61,086 nucleotides of DNA from UBA6952 sp045562575 (GCA_045562575.1 JBJKVQ010000030.1:1-61086), one strand, 5' to 3'. Shown: positions 43,963 to 54,149, counted from the stretch's first letter. Notes: generated from the sequence alone by a model not told the origin. Made by a program: numbers and translations.

Positions 43963-46623
43963 TTAAGTAATTGATTTAAGAATTTCCTCAAGTTGATATT
44001 TTCTTTCTTGAGATTGAATTAGTCTTTCCTGCTCTGATTCAACTACCTCTTCAGGAGCTTTATTTACGAAATTTTCACTTTTAAGAAGATTTTGCAATCT
44101 ACTGATGTTACTACCCACTTCTAAAAGTTCTTTTTTTAATCTTTCGATCTCTTTTTCCATATTAATTAATCCAGTGAGCGGTATTGTAACGATTATGTCA
44201 GCTACAACAAATTTTGCAGATTTAGATAAATCGTTATCCTCAACTTGTGCAAATAAAATATCATTAATTTTTGTTGAGTTTTTTATAAAATTTTTCTCTA
44301 GATCAATTATTTCAAGTGAATTAGAATTAGTTGTACTGAGATAAATATTTAAATCTTCATTCCCCTGTATATTGAATTCTGACCTAACATTTCGTATGCC
44401 ACGAATTAATTCGATTATTATATTTATTTTTGAATCGTCTCCAACTACCTCAATAGAAGATTTTGGGTATTCAGATATCATAATACTTTTGATATTGGTA
44501 TTAGTTGATTTCATAGAGTGAATACGATGCCATAATTCTTCAGTTATGAATGGCATAAATGGATGAAGTAGCCTTAATAGAATATCCATAATATAAATTA
44601 ATATTGAAACAATTTCTTCATCGCCTTCTGAAAAACGAACCTTAGCCATTTCAATATACCAATCACAGAAATCACTCCAAATATAATCGTGAAGAATTCT
44701 TTCAGCTTCTCCTAATTGATAATCTTCTAACAGTTTATTAACGTCTTGTATTAATATATTTAGCCTAGATAGAATCCAAATATCTTCAATATTGAGTTTT
44801 TGTTCATCAATTTGTAAATTTGTTTTTGTATTAGTCTTAGAATATAAAAAATTAATAAATCGACATGAATTCCATAATTTATTACAGAAATTCCTACCGG
44901 ATTCTAATTTATTTTCACTTATTCTAACGTCATTACCTGGAGTAGAACCAGTAGTTAAAGCAAAACGCAAAGCATCTGCACCGTATTGTTGAATTGCATC
45001 TAATGGATCCAGCACATTACCTTTGCTTTTACTCATTTTAGCTCCAGTTTCATCTCTCAACAACCCATGTAGGTAGATAGTATGAAAAGGCGATACACCC
45101 ATATTTTCTATACCAAACATAATCATTCTAGCAACCCAGAAAAACAAAATATCATATCCTGTCTCCATAACACTTGTAGGATAATATTTATTTAGGTCTT
45201 TGGTAGTATTAGGCCACCCCAAAGTAGAATGCGTCCATAAACCAGAACTAAACCATGTGTCTAAAACATCAGGATCTTGATAAATGTCTTTCGATTTGCA
45301 ACTAGAACATGTTTCAGGTTCTGTAATTGATGCCGTCATATCATCACAAAGATTGCAATACCAAACAGGAATCCTATGCCCCCACCATAACTGTCTGCTT
45401 ATACACCAGTCTCTTATGTTGTTCATCCAATTGAGATATATTTTAGAAAAACGTTCAGGTATTATTTTTATATCTCCATTATTCACTGCCTCTATTGCAG
45501 GTTCCGCTAATGGTTTCATCTCAAGAAACCATTGTTTACTAATCAATGGTTCTACAATAGTGTCACATCTATCACAACGACCAATGGAATGAACAATCGG
45601 TTCGATTTTTTCAAGTAGGTTTAGTGATTGAAGTTCAGTAACAGATTCTTCCCTTACTACCATTCGATCTTTACCTTCGTATTTACCAGAAAATTCATTT
45701 AACGTGCCATCAGGATTCATTACATTTATTGTATCCAATTCATGTCTTAAGCCTATCTCAAAATCATTGATATCATGAGCGGGAGTAACTTTAAGTGCAC
45801 CTGTACCAAATCCCAGTTCTACAGCATCGTCAGAAATAATAGTAACTTCTCTATCGATTAATGGAATGGTTATTTTACTTTGTAATAAATGTGAATAACG
45901 TTCATCTAGTGGGTTAACTGCTACAGCAGTATCTCCAAAAAGGGTTTCAGGCCTGGTGGTTGCAACTGTAAGTGTCTCATTAGTTCCAACAATATTATAT
46001 TTAATATAAAATAAATCACCTTTTTCTTCAGTATGTTTTACTTCTAAATCAGATAGAGATGTCAGACATCTTGGACACCAATTTATTATTTTTTCACCAC
46101 GATATATTTTACCTTTATCATACAGATTTACAAAAGTAGTTCGTACCGCAAGGCTAGGGCCTTCATCCAAGGTAAAAGATTTCCTCGACCAATCACAAGA
46201 AGCACCTAAACTATTAAATTGTTCATCGATAATACCGCCATATTTTTCAACCCATTGCCAAACGTATTCGAGGAACTTTTCGCGACCTATTTCATGCCTT
46301 GATAGTCCCTGAGTTTCCATTAACATTTTTTCAACGACAACTTGAGTGGCAATCCCTGCATGATCACTACCTGGCAACCATAATGTTGACTTACCTTTCA
46401 TACGGTTCCAGCGGATCAAAGCATCCTCAATAGCTGTAGTTAGAGCATGACCGTAATGTAGGGTTCCAGTAACATTTGGTGGGGGCATTATTACAGTAAA
46501 TGGATCTTTATCATCATCAACATTTGGTGAAAAAAGGTGTTCTTCTTGCCAATATGAATAAATGATTTTCTCAACTTTATTATAGTCATATGATTTTGGA
46601 AATTCGGTATCTGTTTGATTCAT
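43963..46623 (-). CDS. valS: Valyl-tRNA synthetase
   Basis: This 886-residue class I synthetase charges tRNA-Val. The HIGH-type motif is HYGH in PNVTGTLHYGHAL near residue 52, the editing domain includes TVATTRPETLFGDTAVAV near 225, and the KMSKS loop is in GAKMSKSKGNVLDP near 535. The C-terminal ValRS coiled coil (about 815-885) is present, including MEKEIERLKKELLEVGSNIS. Length and order are normal. coaBC precedes it by ten bases, so it may share that transcript. Confidence 0.98.
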   Translation of the reverse strand: MNQTDTEFPKSYDYNKVEKIIYSYWQEEHLFSPNVDDDKDPFTVIMPPPNVTGTLHYGHALTTAIEDALIRWNRMKGKSTLWLPGSDHAGIATQVVVEKMLMETQGLSRHEIGREKFLEYVWQWVEKYGGIIDEQFNSLGASCDWSRKSFTLDEGPSLAVRTTFVNLYDKGKIYRGEKIINWCPRCLTSLSDLEVKHTEEKGDLFYIKYNIVGTNETLTVATTRPETLFGDTAVAVNPLDERYSHLLQSKITIPLIDREVTIISDDAVELGFGTGALKVTPAHDINDFEIGLRHELDTINVMNPDGTLNEFSGKYEGKDRMVVREESVTELQSLNLLEKIEPIVHSIGRCDRCDTIVEPLISKQWFLEMKPLAEPAIEAVNNGDIKIIPERFSKIYLNWMNNIRDWCISRQLWWGHRIPVWYCNLCDDMTASITEPETCSSCKSKDIYQDPDVLDTWFSSGLWTHSTLGWPNTTKDLNKYYPTSVMETGYDILFFWVARMIMFGIENMGVSPFHTIYLHGLLRDETGAKMSKSKGNVLDPLDAIQQYGADALRFALTTGSTPGNDVRISENKLESGRNFCNKLWNSCRFINFLYSKTNTKTNLQIDEQKLNIEDIWILSRLNILIQDVNKLLEDYQLGEAERILHDYIWSDFCDWYIEMAKVRFSEGDEEIVSILIYIMDILLRLLHPFMPFITEELWHRIHSMKSTNTNIKSIMISEYPKSSIEVVGDDSKINIIIELIRGIRNVRSEFNIQGNEDLNIYLSTTNSNSLEIIDLEKNFIKNSTKINDILFAQVEDNDLSKSAKFVVADIIVTIPLTGLINMEKEIERLKKELLEVGSNISRLQNLLKSENFVNKAPEEVVESEQERLIQSQERKYQLEEILKSIT

Positions 46624-46633
46624 CTATATTGTA

Positions 46634-47842
46634 TTAATTTTTAGATTTTATTATTTGTGAAAGTTTATCAAGAATGATGTTAGCAACGTCATATTTAGAT
46701 TGTAAAGGGTAATCTGTAATAGTCCCAGATTTATCAATAATAGAAACTTTATTTGTGTCTACAGCAAATCCTGCACCCTCAAGAGTAACATCATTAGCTA
46801 CAATAAATTCTAGATTTTTATTGTTTAGTTTTTTTATAGCATTTTGCTCAAGATTTTCTGTCTCAGCAGCAAACCCTATTTTTTTTACATTATCTGGAAC
46901 TTCTTTTAGAAAATCATCATTTTGAACTAATTCAATATACATATCATGATCTTCTCGTTTTTTAATTTTATTGTCAGCAATTTCTTTTACTCTATAATCA
47001 CTGATTGCTGCTGCCATAATTACTGCATCAGCATCACTACATTCTTGTAAAACGGAATCTCTCATTTCAGAAACTGTTTCAACATGAGAAATTTTTACAC
47101 CTAAAGGATCTGGTAATATTTTTGATGCAGTGACCAAACTTACTTGAGCACCTCTTTCTAGAGCAGCTATTGCTATACTGTAACCCATCTTACCTGAAGA
47201 CCTATTCGAAATTACACGAACTGGATCAATTGGTTCTGATGTACCACCCGCACTAACAACTATTTTACATCCTTCCAAATCTCCATGTTCTCCAAGTTTT
47301 AAATTAATATAGCTTATTATTTCTTGAGTTTCTAATAGTCTTCCCCATCCTTCTAGTCCAGAAGCCATACGGCCATAATTAGGTCCAATCATGCTAAATC
47401 CACGTTGTTGAAGCATGCTTATATTTGACTGAACTACAGGATTATCATACATATTTGCATCCATAGCAGGAGCTAAGATAACTGGAGCTTGAGTAGCAAG
47501 AACAGTGGTAGTTAAGCTGTCATTGGAAAAGCCATGAGCAAGTTTAGCTATAGTGTTTGCTGTTGCTGGGCTTATCAGAATTAAATCTGCCATTTCTGCC
47601 AAAGCTACATGTTCCACACTAAATTTAGAATTTTCATCAAACATTTCAGTAATGACAGGTAAATGTGTAATACTAGTAAATGTTAAAGCACTAACAAACT
47701 TTTGAGCAGATTTAGATAAAATCACATATACATTTGCTCCGAGTTGCATTAATTTACTAGCAAGATCTACTGATTTATAACAGGAGATGCTGCCCGTTAC
47801 TCCTAATATGATATTTTTATCTTTTAATATGGAATTGCTCAT
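46634..47842 (-). CDS. coaBC: Bifunctional phosphopantothenoylcysteine decarboxylase/phosphopantothenate-cysteine ligase
   Basis: 402 residues catalysing two consecutive steps of CoA synthesis. The N-terminal flavin domain (CoaC) shows GVTGSISCYKSVDLASKL, HVALAEMADLILISPATANTIAKLAHGFSND with the active His, and LAPAMDANMYDNP. The C-terminal CoaB domain shows SAGGTSEPIDPVRVISNRSSGKMG near residue 185 and KKIGFAAETEN. It lies 11 bases after coaX on the same strand, so two CoA-pathway genes are adjacent. Confidence 0.97.
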   Translation of the reverse strand: MSNSILKDKNIILGVTGSISCYKSVDLASKLMQLGANVYVILSKSAQKFVSALTFTSITHLPVITEMFDENSKFSVEHVALAEMADLILISPATANTIAKLAHGFSNDSLTTTVLATQAPVILAPAMDANMYDNPVVQSNISMLQQRGFSMIGPNYGRMASGLEGWGRLLETQEIISYINLKLGEHGDLEGCKIVVSAGGTSEPIDPVRVISNRSSGKMGYSIAIAALERGAQVSLVTASKILPDPLGVKISHVETVSEMRDSVLQECSDADAVIMAAAISDYRVKEIADNKIKKREDHDMYIELVQNDDFLKEVPDNVKKIGFAAETENLEQNAIKKLNNKNLEFIVANDVTLEGAGFAVDTNKVSIIDKSGTITDYPLQSKYDVANIILDKLSQIIKSKN

Positions 47843-47853
47843 AAAATTTATCT

Positions 47854-48618
47854 TTAAATATTTAAATTATAAATAATCCTTAAACCTTCTAGTGTTAAAT
47901 TTTCATTTACATAATCAAATATATCCGTAACATTACTAAATAAAGTCGAGAGGCCACCAGTACCAATTATTATTGGATTAGCTTCCATTTCTTCTGCAAA
48001 TTTTTTAACCATTCCCTCTATCATGTATACATTTCCTAAAACTAATCCTGATTGTAATGAAAGTGTAGTCGATTTACCAATAACATTTTCAGGAGCTAAT
48101 AATTCAACTCTTTTAAGTTGAGAAGTATTAGAAAATAATGCATCTGCTGATAATCGAGCTCCTGCAGCAATAGACCCCCCGAGGTATTCGCCATTTTGGG
48201 ATATAGCATCGAAAACTGTAGCAGTTCCACAATCTACTACTACTGCAGGACCGCCATACATATTAAATGCAGCCACTGCATCTGTAATTCTATCACTACC
48301 AACATCTCTAGGATTATCATATAAAATTTTAATTCCAGTTTTAATTCCAGTACCAACGATTAAAGGATCAACAGAAAATAGGTTTTGCGAAACTAAAGTA
48401 AAAATTGGATTTAGTGGAGGTACCACACTACATATAACACAAGAATCAATATCATTCGGGTTAATATTTCTTAAAGACAACAATGAATTTATTGAGAGTA
48501 AGTATTCCTCTGCAAAACGATTCGTATCAGTATTTAAACGAAATGAAGTTACTATGTTTTCTTTTTCGAAAACTCCTATAGTAACATTTGTATTACCTAT
48601 ATCCACAGCAAAAAGCAT
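47854..48618 (-). CDS. coaX: Type III pantothenate kinase
   Basis: 254 residues, ASKHA fold. It phosphorylates pantothenate in the first step of CoA synthesis and, unlike CoaA, is insensitive to CoA feedback. The phosphate-1 motif AVDIGNTNVTIGVF is at 4-17, NPRDVGSDRITDAVAAFNMYG near 105 carries the catalytic Asp, VVDCGTATVFDAI near 128 is the second phosphate loop, and GGSIAAGARLSADALF follows. The length is normal. It is cotranscribed with coaBC. Confidence 0.97.
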   Translation of the reverse strand: MLFAVDIGNTNVTIGVFEKENIVTSFRLNTDTNRFAEEYLLSINSLLSLRNINPNDIDSCVICSVVPPLNPIFTLVSQNLFSVDPLIVGTGIKTGIKILYDNPRDVGSDRITDAVAAFNMYGGPAVVVDCGTATVFDAISQNGEYLGGSIAAGARLSADALFSNTSQLKRVELLAPENVIGKSTTLSLQSGLVLGNVYMIEGMVKKFAEEMEANPIIIGTGGLSTLFSNVTDIFDYVNENLTLEGLRIIYNLNI

Positions 48619-48689
48619 ATATACTTTAAACTCCTTTTAAACTATATTTTTAAACCATTTTAACATTTTAACTAAATATGTAAAAAAAA

Positions 48690-50324
48690 TTATTTCCAGT
48701 CTGTTATTTCCTTAATTGCAAAAGGTATATTATCTGCAATATCTGAAGCTAACAAACCTCTACTTCCATAGTCATATTTTTTCAATACTGCACTTAATCC
48801 GTGCAAATATACGCCTAGTAATGCAGAATTTAATGTATTAACACCTTGAGCTGATAAAGAAGCTATTAATCCTGCTAAAACATCCCCACTTCCAGCAGTA
48901 GATAAAAGAGATGTAGCAAACGGAGAAACATAATGCATATTTGATCTATCTGTAATAAGAGTATAAGGTCCTTTAGCAACTAGTACGTTATTTTCATAAA
49001 CATCTTCACCAGTTAACTGATTTATTATCTGTTCAGATACTGCAAACCTGTCATTCAAAGTAATATTAGATAAGTTAATATGGCCTAAATTAGCTAACTC
49101 TCCAAGATGTGGAGTTAAAATGGTATTTTTTAAAGCTATATTGGAATGTTTGGTTATTTCAGCTAAGTTATTAATACCGTCTGCATCAATAATTAAATTC
49201 AATTGCTTGCTATATTTATAATGGTAATCAATTACAAATTTAAGTATCTCAATTGTTTCTTTTGATTTCCCCATTCCGCAACCTATCAATACTGCATCGT
49301 AATCAGAAATTTGTTTTTCGAGAATACTATAATTTGATTTATTTGAAGAAATCATACCATTTGTTTGTTCAACTAAGGGACAATAAATTGCCTCTGGCAA
49401 ATAAGAACCGTACAGAGATATTGCACTTTCCGTAGTTGCTATTGAAACTAAACCCACGCCTGTACGATATGCAGCTTTACCAGCAAGGAAAGCTGCTCCA
49501 GGGAATTGTCTTGAACTACCAATTATTAATAATTTCCCAAAAGATCCTTTGTAGCTTGAAGCAGGTCGCTGAGGTAGCATTTCTGCAAAATTATTTATTT
49601 GCATTAATAATTTATTAGAAACCATACGAGAAATAACGCCTGATTCCAAAACAACAAAATCTTGAAAATATTCAAAAGCTGGCAATTGAAATAATCCATT
49701 TTTAGGATAATTTAGCGTTAGTAATAGATCAGCTTTTACTGCCAATTTATTATTTTCTAAAAAATTATTCTTATAAACCTCGCCTGTATCAGCATTTATT
49801 CCGGTAGGAATATCAATTGATATCACTGTATTCTTATTCGAACTGTAATTATTTATCATGTTTGTTAATTTTGATAATTCTTCAGAAAGAGGGCGGTTCA
49901 TACCAATACCTAAAAGTGCATCGACAATGATATTGGCTACTACTATTTTTCCCAACAATTGTTTTTCGACCAAGGCCGTATTGGAAAATTCCACGTAATC
50001 TATGTTTTTTGTTTTTTGGATTTCTGACATTTCGTGTCTAACAAAATCTGGTAATGGAATTTTTTTTTCATTTCCATATCTAAATATCGTTACCTTATAT
50101 CCATAAGCTGATAAATAGCACCCTGCTAAAACCCCATCATTTCCATTATTTCCTGGTCCTGAAATAATCACAACGTTAGTATGTATATTTATAGGGAATT
50201 CTGAAGAAATATAATTTGATATAGACTGTGCTGCTTTTTTTATCAAAGAATTTGATGATTCGCCCATAGAATATGATTCTAATTCTGCTTGCTTCGTATC
50301 CTGAACAGACAATATTTGAATCAT
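48690..50324 (-). CDS. nnr: Bifunctional NAD(P)H-hydrate repair enzyme (epimerase plus dehydratase)
   Basis: 544 residues repairing hydrated NADH and NADPH. The N-terminal YjeF epimerase domain (about 1-230) has VVIISGPGNNGNDGVLAGCYL and DALLGIGMNRPL. The C-terminal ADP-dependent dehydratase domain (about 250-544) has GSFGKLLIIGSSRQFPGAAFLAG, LTPHLGELANL and the AGSGDVLAGLIASL nucleotide motif. The domain order is the usual bacterial one. It follows acpS by eight bases; this acpS-nnr adjacency is common in bacteria. Confidence 0.96.
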   Translation of the reverse strand: MIQILSVQDTKQAELESYSMGESSNSLIKKAAQSISNYISSEFPINIHTNVVIISGPGNNGNDGVLAGCYLSAYGYKVTIFRYGNEKKIPLPDFVRHEMSEIQKTKNIDYVEFSNTALVEKQLLGKIVVANIIVDALLGIGMNRPLSEELSKLTNMINNYSSNKNTVISIDIPTGINADTGEVYKNNFLENNKLAVKADLLLTLNYPKNGLFQLPAFEYFQDFVVLESGVISRMVSNKLLMQINNFAEMLPQRPASSYKGSFGKLLIIGSSRQFPGAAFLAGKAAYRTGVGLVSIATTESAISLYGSYLPEAIYCPLVEQTNGMISSNKSNYSILEKQISDYDAVLIGCGMGKSKETIEILKFVIDYHYKYSKQLNLIIDADGINNLAEITKHSNIALKNTILTPHLGELANLGHINLSNITLNDRFAVSEQIINQLTGEDVYENNVLVAKGPYTLITDRSNMHYVSPFATSLLSTAGSGDVLAGLIASLSAQGVNTLNSALLGVYLHGLSAVLKKYDYGSRGLLASDIADNIPFAIKEITDWK

Positions 50325-50332
50325 TTACACCT

Positions 50333-50698
50333 CTAATATTTTATAGCAAGTGTAGAGGCTACAGCATAACCTCTAGAATGAGAAATTGTTAGCTGTATTT
50401 CTTTAACATTTTGACTTTCAGCAATAGCTAATGCATTGCCATGCAGTACAATAGTAGGTGCTCTACCACGTTCGCGAACAACTTCAATTTCAACCCATAG
50501 AAGTCCACGTTTTCCTGTTCCCAATGACTTCATCATGGCTTCCTTGGCAGCAAACCTAGCAGCCAATTGAGGGAACCGTCCTCTGCAATATTGCTGTTCT
50601 TGTTGGGTATAAATACGATTGAGGAACCGTTCGCCCCATTTCATACAAGCATCTTGGATCCTGTCAATTTCTATAATATCTATACCATTGCCAATCAT
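50333..50698 (-). CDS. acpS: Holo-[acyl-carrier-protein] synthase
   Basis: 121 residues. It transfers the phosphopantetheine arm of CoA to apo-ACP. The N-terminal metal motif GNGIDIIEIDRI has the Mg-binding Asp, and the second motif RFAAKEAMMKSLGTG near residue 48 supplies the conserved Glu and Lys. LTISHSRGYAVASTLA closes the protein. The length is typical. It sits between ridA and nnr in a unit that continues to coaX and coaBC, so CoA synthesis and its use are genetically linked. Confidence 0.97.
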   Translation of the reverse strand: MIGNGIDIIEIDRIQDACMKWGERFLNRIYTQQEQQYCRGRFPQLAARFAAKEAMMKSLGTGKRGLLWVEIEVVRERGRAPTIVLHGNALAIAESQNVKEIQLTISHSRGYAVASTLAIKY

Positions 50699-50711
50699 AA
50701 ATAACCTATAT

Positions 50712-51176
50712 TTATTTTATTTCAACTATCATTTCTATTTCTACTGGCCAATTATTAGGCAGGGCTGCAACTCCTACCGCAGATCTGGAATGTTTGCCAA
50801 ATTCACCAAAAACTTCTACTAACAAATCAGAACAACCGTTAGCTACTAATGGTTGGCTTGTAAAATCAGGAGATGAATTTACCATGCAAAATATTTTTAC
50901 TATCCTTACAACATTATTTAATGTACCTATTTCATTTTTTATTCTTGATAGAAGATTTATACCAGTAGCTTTTGCTGATTCATACCCTTCTTCAACCGAA
51001 AGATTTTCGCCAAGCTTACCTAATTTTATATTGCCGTCATTATCGGGTAGGGGGCCTGATCCTGATAAATACAATAGATTTCCAGTTCGGATTCCTGGTA
51101 CATAATTTGCTATTGGAGCTTGGACTTCTGGTAATTGTATATTCATTTTTTCTATCTGCTCTTCAAAGTTTGCCAT
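50712..51176 (-). CDS. RidA family protein (YjgF/UK114)
   Basis: 154 residues of the Rid family, which hydrolyses reactive enamine/imine intermediates formed by PLP enzymes. YVPGIRTGNLLYLSGSGPLPD is near residue 25 and GKHSRSAVGVAALPNNWPVEIEMIVEI at the end contains the conserved Arg of active Rid proteins. Length and spacing resemble the larger RidA-like subgroup with an extended N-terminus rather than archetypal 128-residue RidA, so I leave the symbol blank. It is the first gene of the acpS-nnr-coaX-coaBC cluster on the minus strand. Confidence 0.9.
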   Translation of the reverse strand: MANFEEQIEKMNIQLPEVQAPIANYVPGIRTGNLLYLSGSGPLPDNDGNIKLGKLGENLSVEEGYESAKATGINLLSRIKNEIGTLNNVVRIVKIFCMVNSSPDFTSQPLVANGCSDLLVEVFGEFGKHSRSAVGVAALPNNWPVEIEMIVEIK

Positions 51177-51299
51177 AATATTCTTCCTCTATATATATAC
51201 CTAGGTTAAAATAATATTAATTTAATTCTTAGGTTATTATAATGTAAATTAAAATGAAAAATAATAATCATTAGAGCAAATATTAAAGAAGTATATAAA

Positions 51300-52190
51300 A
51301 TGAGTGCAAATATATTAGATGGAAATAAAATAGCAAGAGACATCCGCAACGAAGTAGCAGCAAAAGTTTCAACAATTGCCGATTCACAAAAAATACCTCC
51401 AGGATTAGCAGTTGTCCTAGTTGGAGATAACCCTGCATCTATATCGTATGTGAGAGGAAAAGAAAAAGATTGTGAACTAGTTGGTATTAAAACTCATACA
51501 TTTAAAATGGAAGAAAATACTACTGAAAAAGAAATAATAGATTTAATCCAGCAACTAAATATGGATAATAATTTCCATGGCATTTTGACACAACTACCTT
51601 TTCCTTCCCATATAAACGAAAGAAAGATTATTAATTCAATAAATCCTACAAAAGATGTAGATGGTATAGGAATTAATAGTGCTGGGTTATTAAGTATCGA
51701 CAAACCAATTTTCATACCAGCAACACCATTAGGAATACAACAAATATTAATTAGGTCAGAAATAGATACAGCTGGTAAACATATAGTGATTTGCGGAAGA
51801 AGTAATCTCGTTGGTAGACCATTATCTATACTATTAAGTCAAAAAAGTGTAGGAGGTAATGGTACAGTTACGATTTGTCATACTGGTACACCCAATTTAG
51901 TAAAATACACTTCGGATGCGGATATATTGATTGCTGCTATTGGACAAGCAAATGCCATAACATCTGATATGGTAAAATCCAATTCAACTATAATAGATGT
52001 AGGTATAAATCGGATTGACGATTCTAGCAAAAAATCTGGTTATCGATTAATTGGAGATGTAGACTTCGAAAATGTAAAAAATATTGTACAAAATATAACT
52101 CCTGTACCTGGTGGTGTAGGGCCAATGACAAGAGCTATGCTACTTGAAAATACATTGAAGGCATATAATATACAATCAAGTAAGGATTAA
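51300..52190 (+). CDS. folD: Bifunctional methylenetetrahydrofolate dehydrogenase/cyclohydrolase
   Basis: 296 residues converting 5,10-methylene-THF to 10-formyl-THF. The family signatures are ISYVRGKEKDCELVGI with the catalytic Lys near residue 56, HGILTQLPFPSHI near 95, PTKDVDGIG, GRSNLVGRPLSILL and TPVPGGVGPMTRAMLLENT. The length is normal. queA starts two bases after its stop. The gene is divergent from ridA across an AT-rich gap of about 120 bases. Confidence 0.97.
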   Translation: MSANILDGNKIARDIRNEVAAKVSTIADSQKIPPGLAVVLVGDNPASISYVRGKEKDCELVGIKTHTFKMEENTTEKEIIDLIQQLNMDNNFHGILTQLPFPSHINERKIINSINPTKDVDGIGINSAGLLSIDKPIFIPATPLGIQQILIRSEIDTAGKHIVICGRSNLVGRPLSILLSQKSVGGNGTVTICHTGTPNLVKYTSDADILIAAIGQANAITSDMVKSNSTIIDVGINRIDDSSKKSGYRLIGDVDFENVKNIVQNITPVPGGVGPMTRAMLLENTLKAYNIQSSKD

Positions 52191-52192
52191 TA

Positions 52193-53224
52193 TTGAATAT
52201 TTCAGAATTTGACTATAATTTACCTGAAGAGTTAATTGCACAATATCCAATTAGTAATAGAGATGAATCACGGCTTCTTGTCCTAAATCGATCAACTCAA
52301 ACCATATCTCATCATATATTTAATGAGCTTCCAAATTTGCTAAACAAAAATGATGTACTAGTCTTCAATAATACAAAAGTTATGAAATGCAGATTAATTG
52401 GAGAAATAATTGAAAGTAAAAGAAAAATTGAAATCCTTTTTCTAAACCAAAATACTGAAGGCTATTGGGAATGTATAGGAAAGCCAGGACGTCATTTGAA
52501 AAAAGGAGTTTTAGTATCATTTAATGAAGATCTCCATGGGGAAATAATAGACAAAAGTACAGATGGTACAATGTTGATAAAAACAAGCGATGATAGCATG
52601 ATTCAAAAACTAGGCACTATTCCACTTCCTCCATATATAAACAATCAAAATATAAAAAATACAGATCGATATCAGACAGTATATGCAACAGATACTTTAC
52701 TTAGTGCAGCTGCACCAACTGCCGGGTTACATTTTTCCGAAGATATATTTAAAACTTTAAATCAAAAAGGTATAGAAAAAGTAGAACTAAGCCTTCAAAT
52801 TGGATTGGGAACATTTCAACCAATCCGAGTTGATAACATAAATGAACATAATATGCACAGTGAACAATGGATAATTAGTAATGAAGCAGCTAATTCTATA
52901 AACTATGCAAAAGCTAATCATAAAAGAATATTATCTGTAGGAACAACAGTAACCAGAACTTTAGAAAGTGCATATTTGGCAAGAGATGATAAGAATTCTT
53001 CCAAGATAAATTCAGGATCACACTGGACTGATTTATTTATTAAGCCTGGGTTCAAATTTAATGTTATAGATATGCTCTTAACAAACTTCCATCTTCCAAA
53101 GTCCACATTACTAGTTTTATTATCGTCATTTGCTTCTAAAGACTTAATAATGAGGGCATACGAAGAAGCAATAAGAGAAAAATATCGTTTTTATTCATTT
53201 GGTGATGCAATGTTAATTATCTAA
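52193..53224 (+). CDS. queA: S-adenosylmethionine:tRNA ribosyltransferase-isomerase
   Basis: 343 residues adding the ribosyl part of SAM to preQ1 in tRNA to make epoxyqueuosine. The start codon is TTG at 52193, with AAGGA seven bases upstream at the folD end. The signatures are FDYNLPEELIAQYPISNRDESRLLVL, FNNTKVMKCRL, the segment from APTAGLHFSEDIF, IGLGTFQPI and LTNFHLPKSTLLVLLSSFA. Length is normal. Its last 12 bases overlap the convergent LysR gene. Confidence 0.97.
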   Translation: MNISEFDYNLPEELIAQYPISNRDESRLLVLNRSTQTISHHIFNELPNLLNKNDVLVFNNTKVMKCRLIGEIIESKRKIEILFLNQNTEGYWECIGKPGRHLKKGVLVSFNEDLHGEIIDKSTDGTMLIKTSDDSMIQKLGTIPLPPYINNQNIKNTDRYQTVYATDTLLSAAAPTAGLHFSEDIFKTLNQKGIEKVELSLQIGLGTFQPIRVDNINEHNMHSEQWIISNEAANSINYAKANHKRILSVGTTVTRTLESAYLARDDKNSSKINSGSHWTDLFIKPGFKFNVIDMLLTNFHLPKSTLLVLLSSFASKDLIMRAYEEAIREKYRFYSFGDAMLII

Positions 53225-54121
53225 GGATTCTGGATATAAACTGTATAAAAGTTCTAAAAATGAATTCACAACTAAACTTCTATTTATTGAATTACGAACA
53301 ATGACAGAAGTGGGTAATACAACATTGTAGTCTTCAATTATTTCAATTTGTGTTAAGGTACCCAGTTTTAGCTCTTGCTCAACGGAATGTCTAGGTAAAA
53401 ACGAAACACCTAAACCTCTTTCTATCATTTTTTTAGTTGCTTCTATACTATCTAAATCCATTGTTACATTAGGAGCTATTCCTGCTTCCCTAACCACTCT
53501 GTTGATCAAAACAAAATAGCTTGAACCTTTATCATAAAGTATGAGTGGTTGTGATGCTACGTCATAAATACTTGCCTGTCCTTCAATAGCAAATTTATGA
53601 GAAGGATCAGTAACTAGTATTATCTGTTCATCATAAAGATGCCGTACTAGCAAATCTGGATGGTATATTGAACGCGTTAAGCCAATTTCCACTTCATCTT
53701 CAAGAACCATGTCTACAATGTCAGAAGATCTACCAGTTTTAATTGTTACATCTATTCCTGGATACAATTCTCTGAATTTTTCGACTATGTTTGGTAAAAC
53801 ATATGCGCATATTGCTCTAGCTGAACCTATTCTTATTTTACCAACAGAGTTACTATGCACACCAAATACCGCTTCTTTTCCATCATTTATGGACTGCAAT
53901 ATTTTTTCAGCATAAGGTACTAAAGCTTTCCCTGCATCAGTAAGTCGAACACCCCTTCCGGTTCTTTGAAAAAGTTGTTCATTCATTTCTTTTTCCAGAG
54001 ATATAATTCGCGCACTCAGAGAAGGCTGAGTTAAATCTAATATTTCCGCTGCTTTTGTGAAACTTTGATGTTCAACAACTGCAATAAATGCTGAAATTTG
54101 AGAGGTTTCCAATTTTTTCAC
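53213..54121 (-). CDS. LysR family transcriptional regulator
   Basis: 302 residues, beginning at GTG 54121. The N-terminal winged helix-turn-helix FIAVVEHQSFTKAAEILDLTQPSLSARIISLEKEM (residues 12-46) and the following VRLTDAGKALVPYAEKIL linker helix are typical. The C-terminal part (about 90-300) is the two-lobed effector-binding domain. It is divergent from the FabG-like reductase gene, the usual layout for a LysR regulator and its target, and a dyad lies between them. The effector is unknown. Confidence 0.94.
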   Translation of the reverse strand: MKKLETSQISAFIAVVEHQSFTKAAEILDLTQPSLSARIISLEKEMNEQLFQRTGRGVRLTDAGKALVPYAEKILQSINDGKEAVFGVHSNSVGKIRIGSARAICAYVLPNIVEKFRELYPGIDVTIKTGRSSDIVDMVLEDEVEIGLTRSIYHPDLLVRHLYDEQIILVTDPSHKFAIEGQASIYDVASQPLILYDKGSSYFVLINRVVREAGIAPNVTMDLDSIEATKKMIERGLGVSFLPRHSVEQELKLGTLTQIEIIEDYNVVLPTSVIVRNSINRSLVVNSFLELLYSLYPESLDN

Positions 54122-54149
54122 CGTAAAAAAACATTATTATTGAAAAAGT

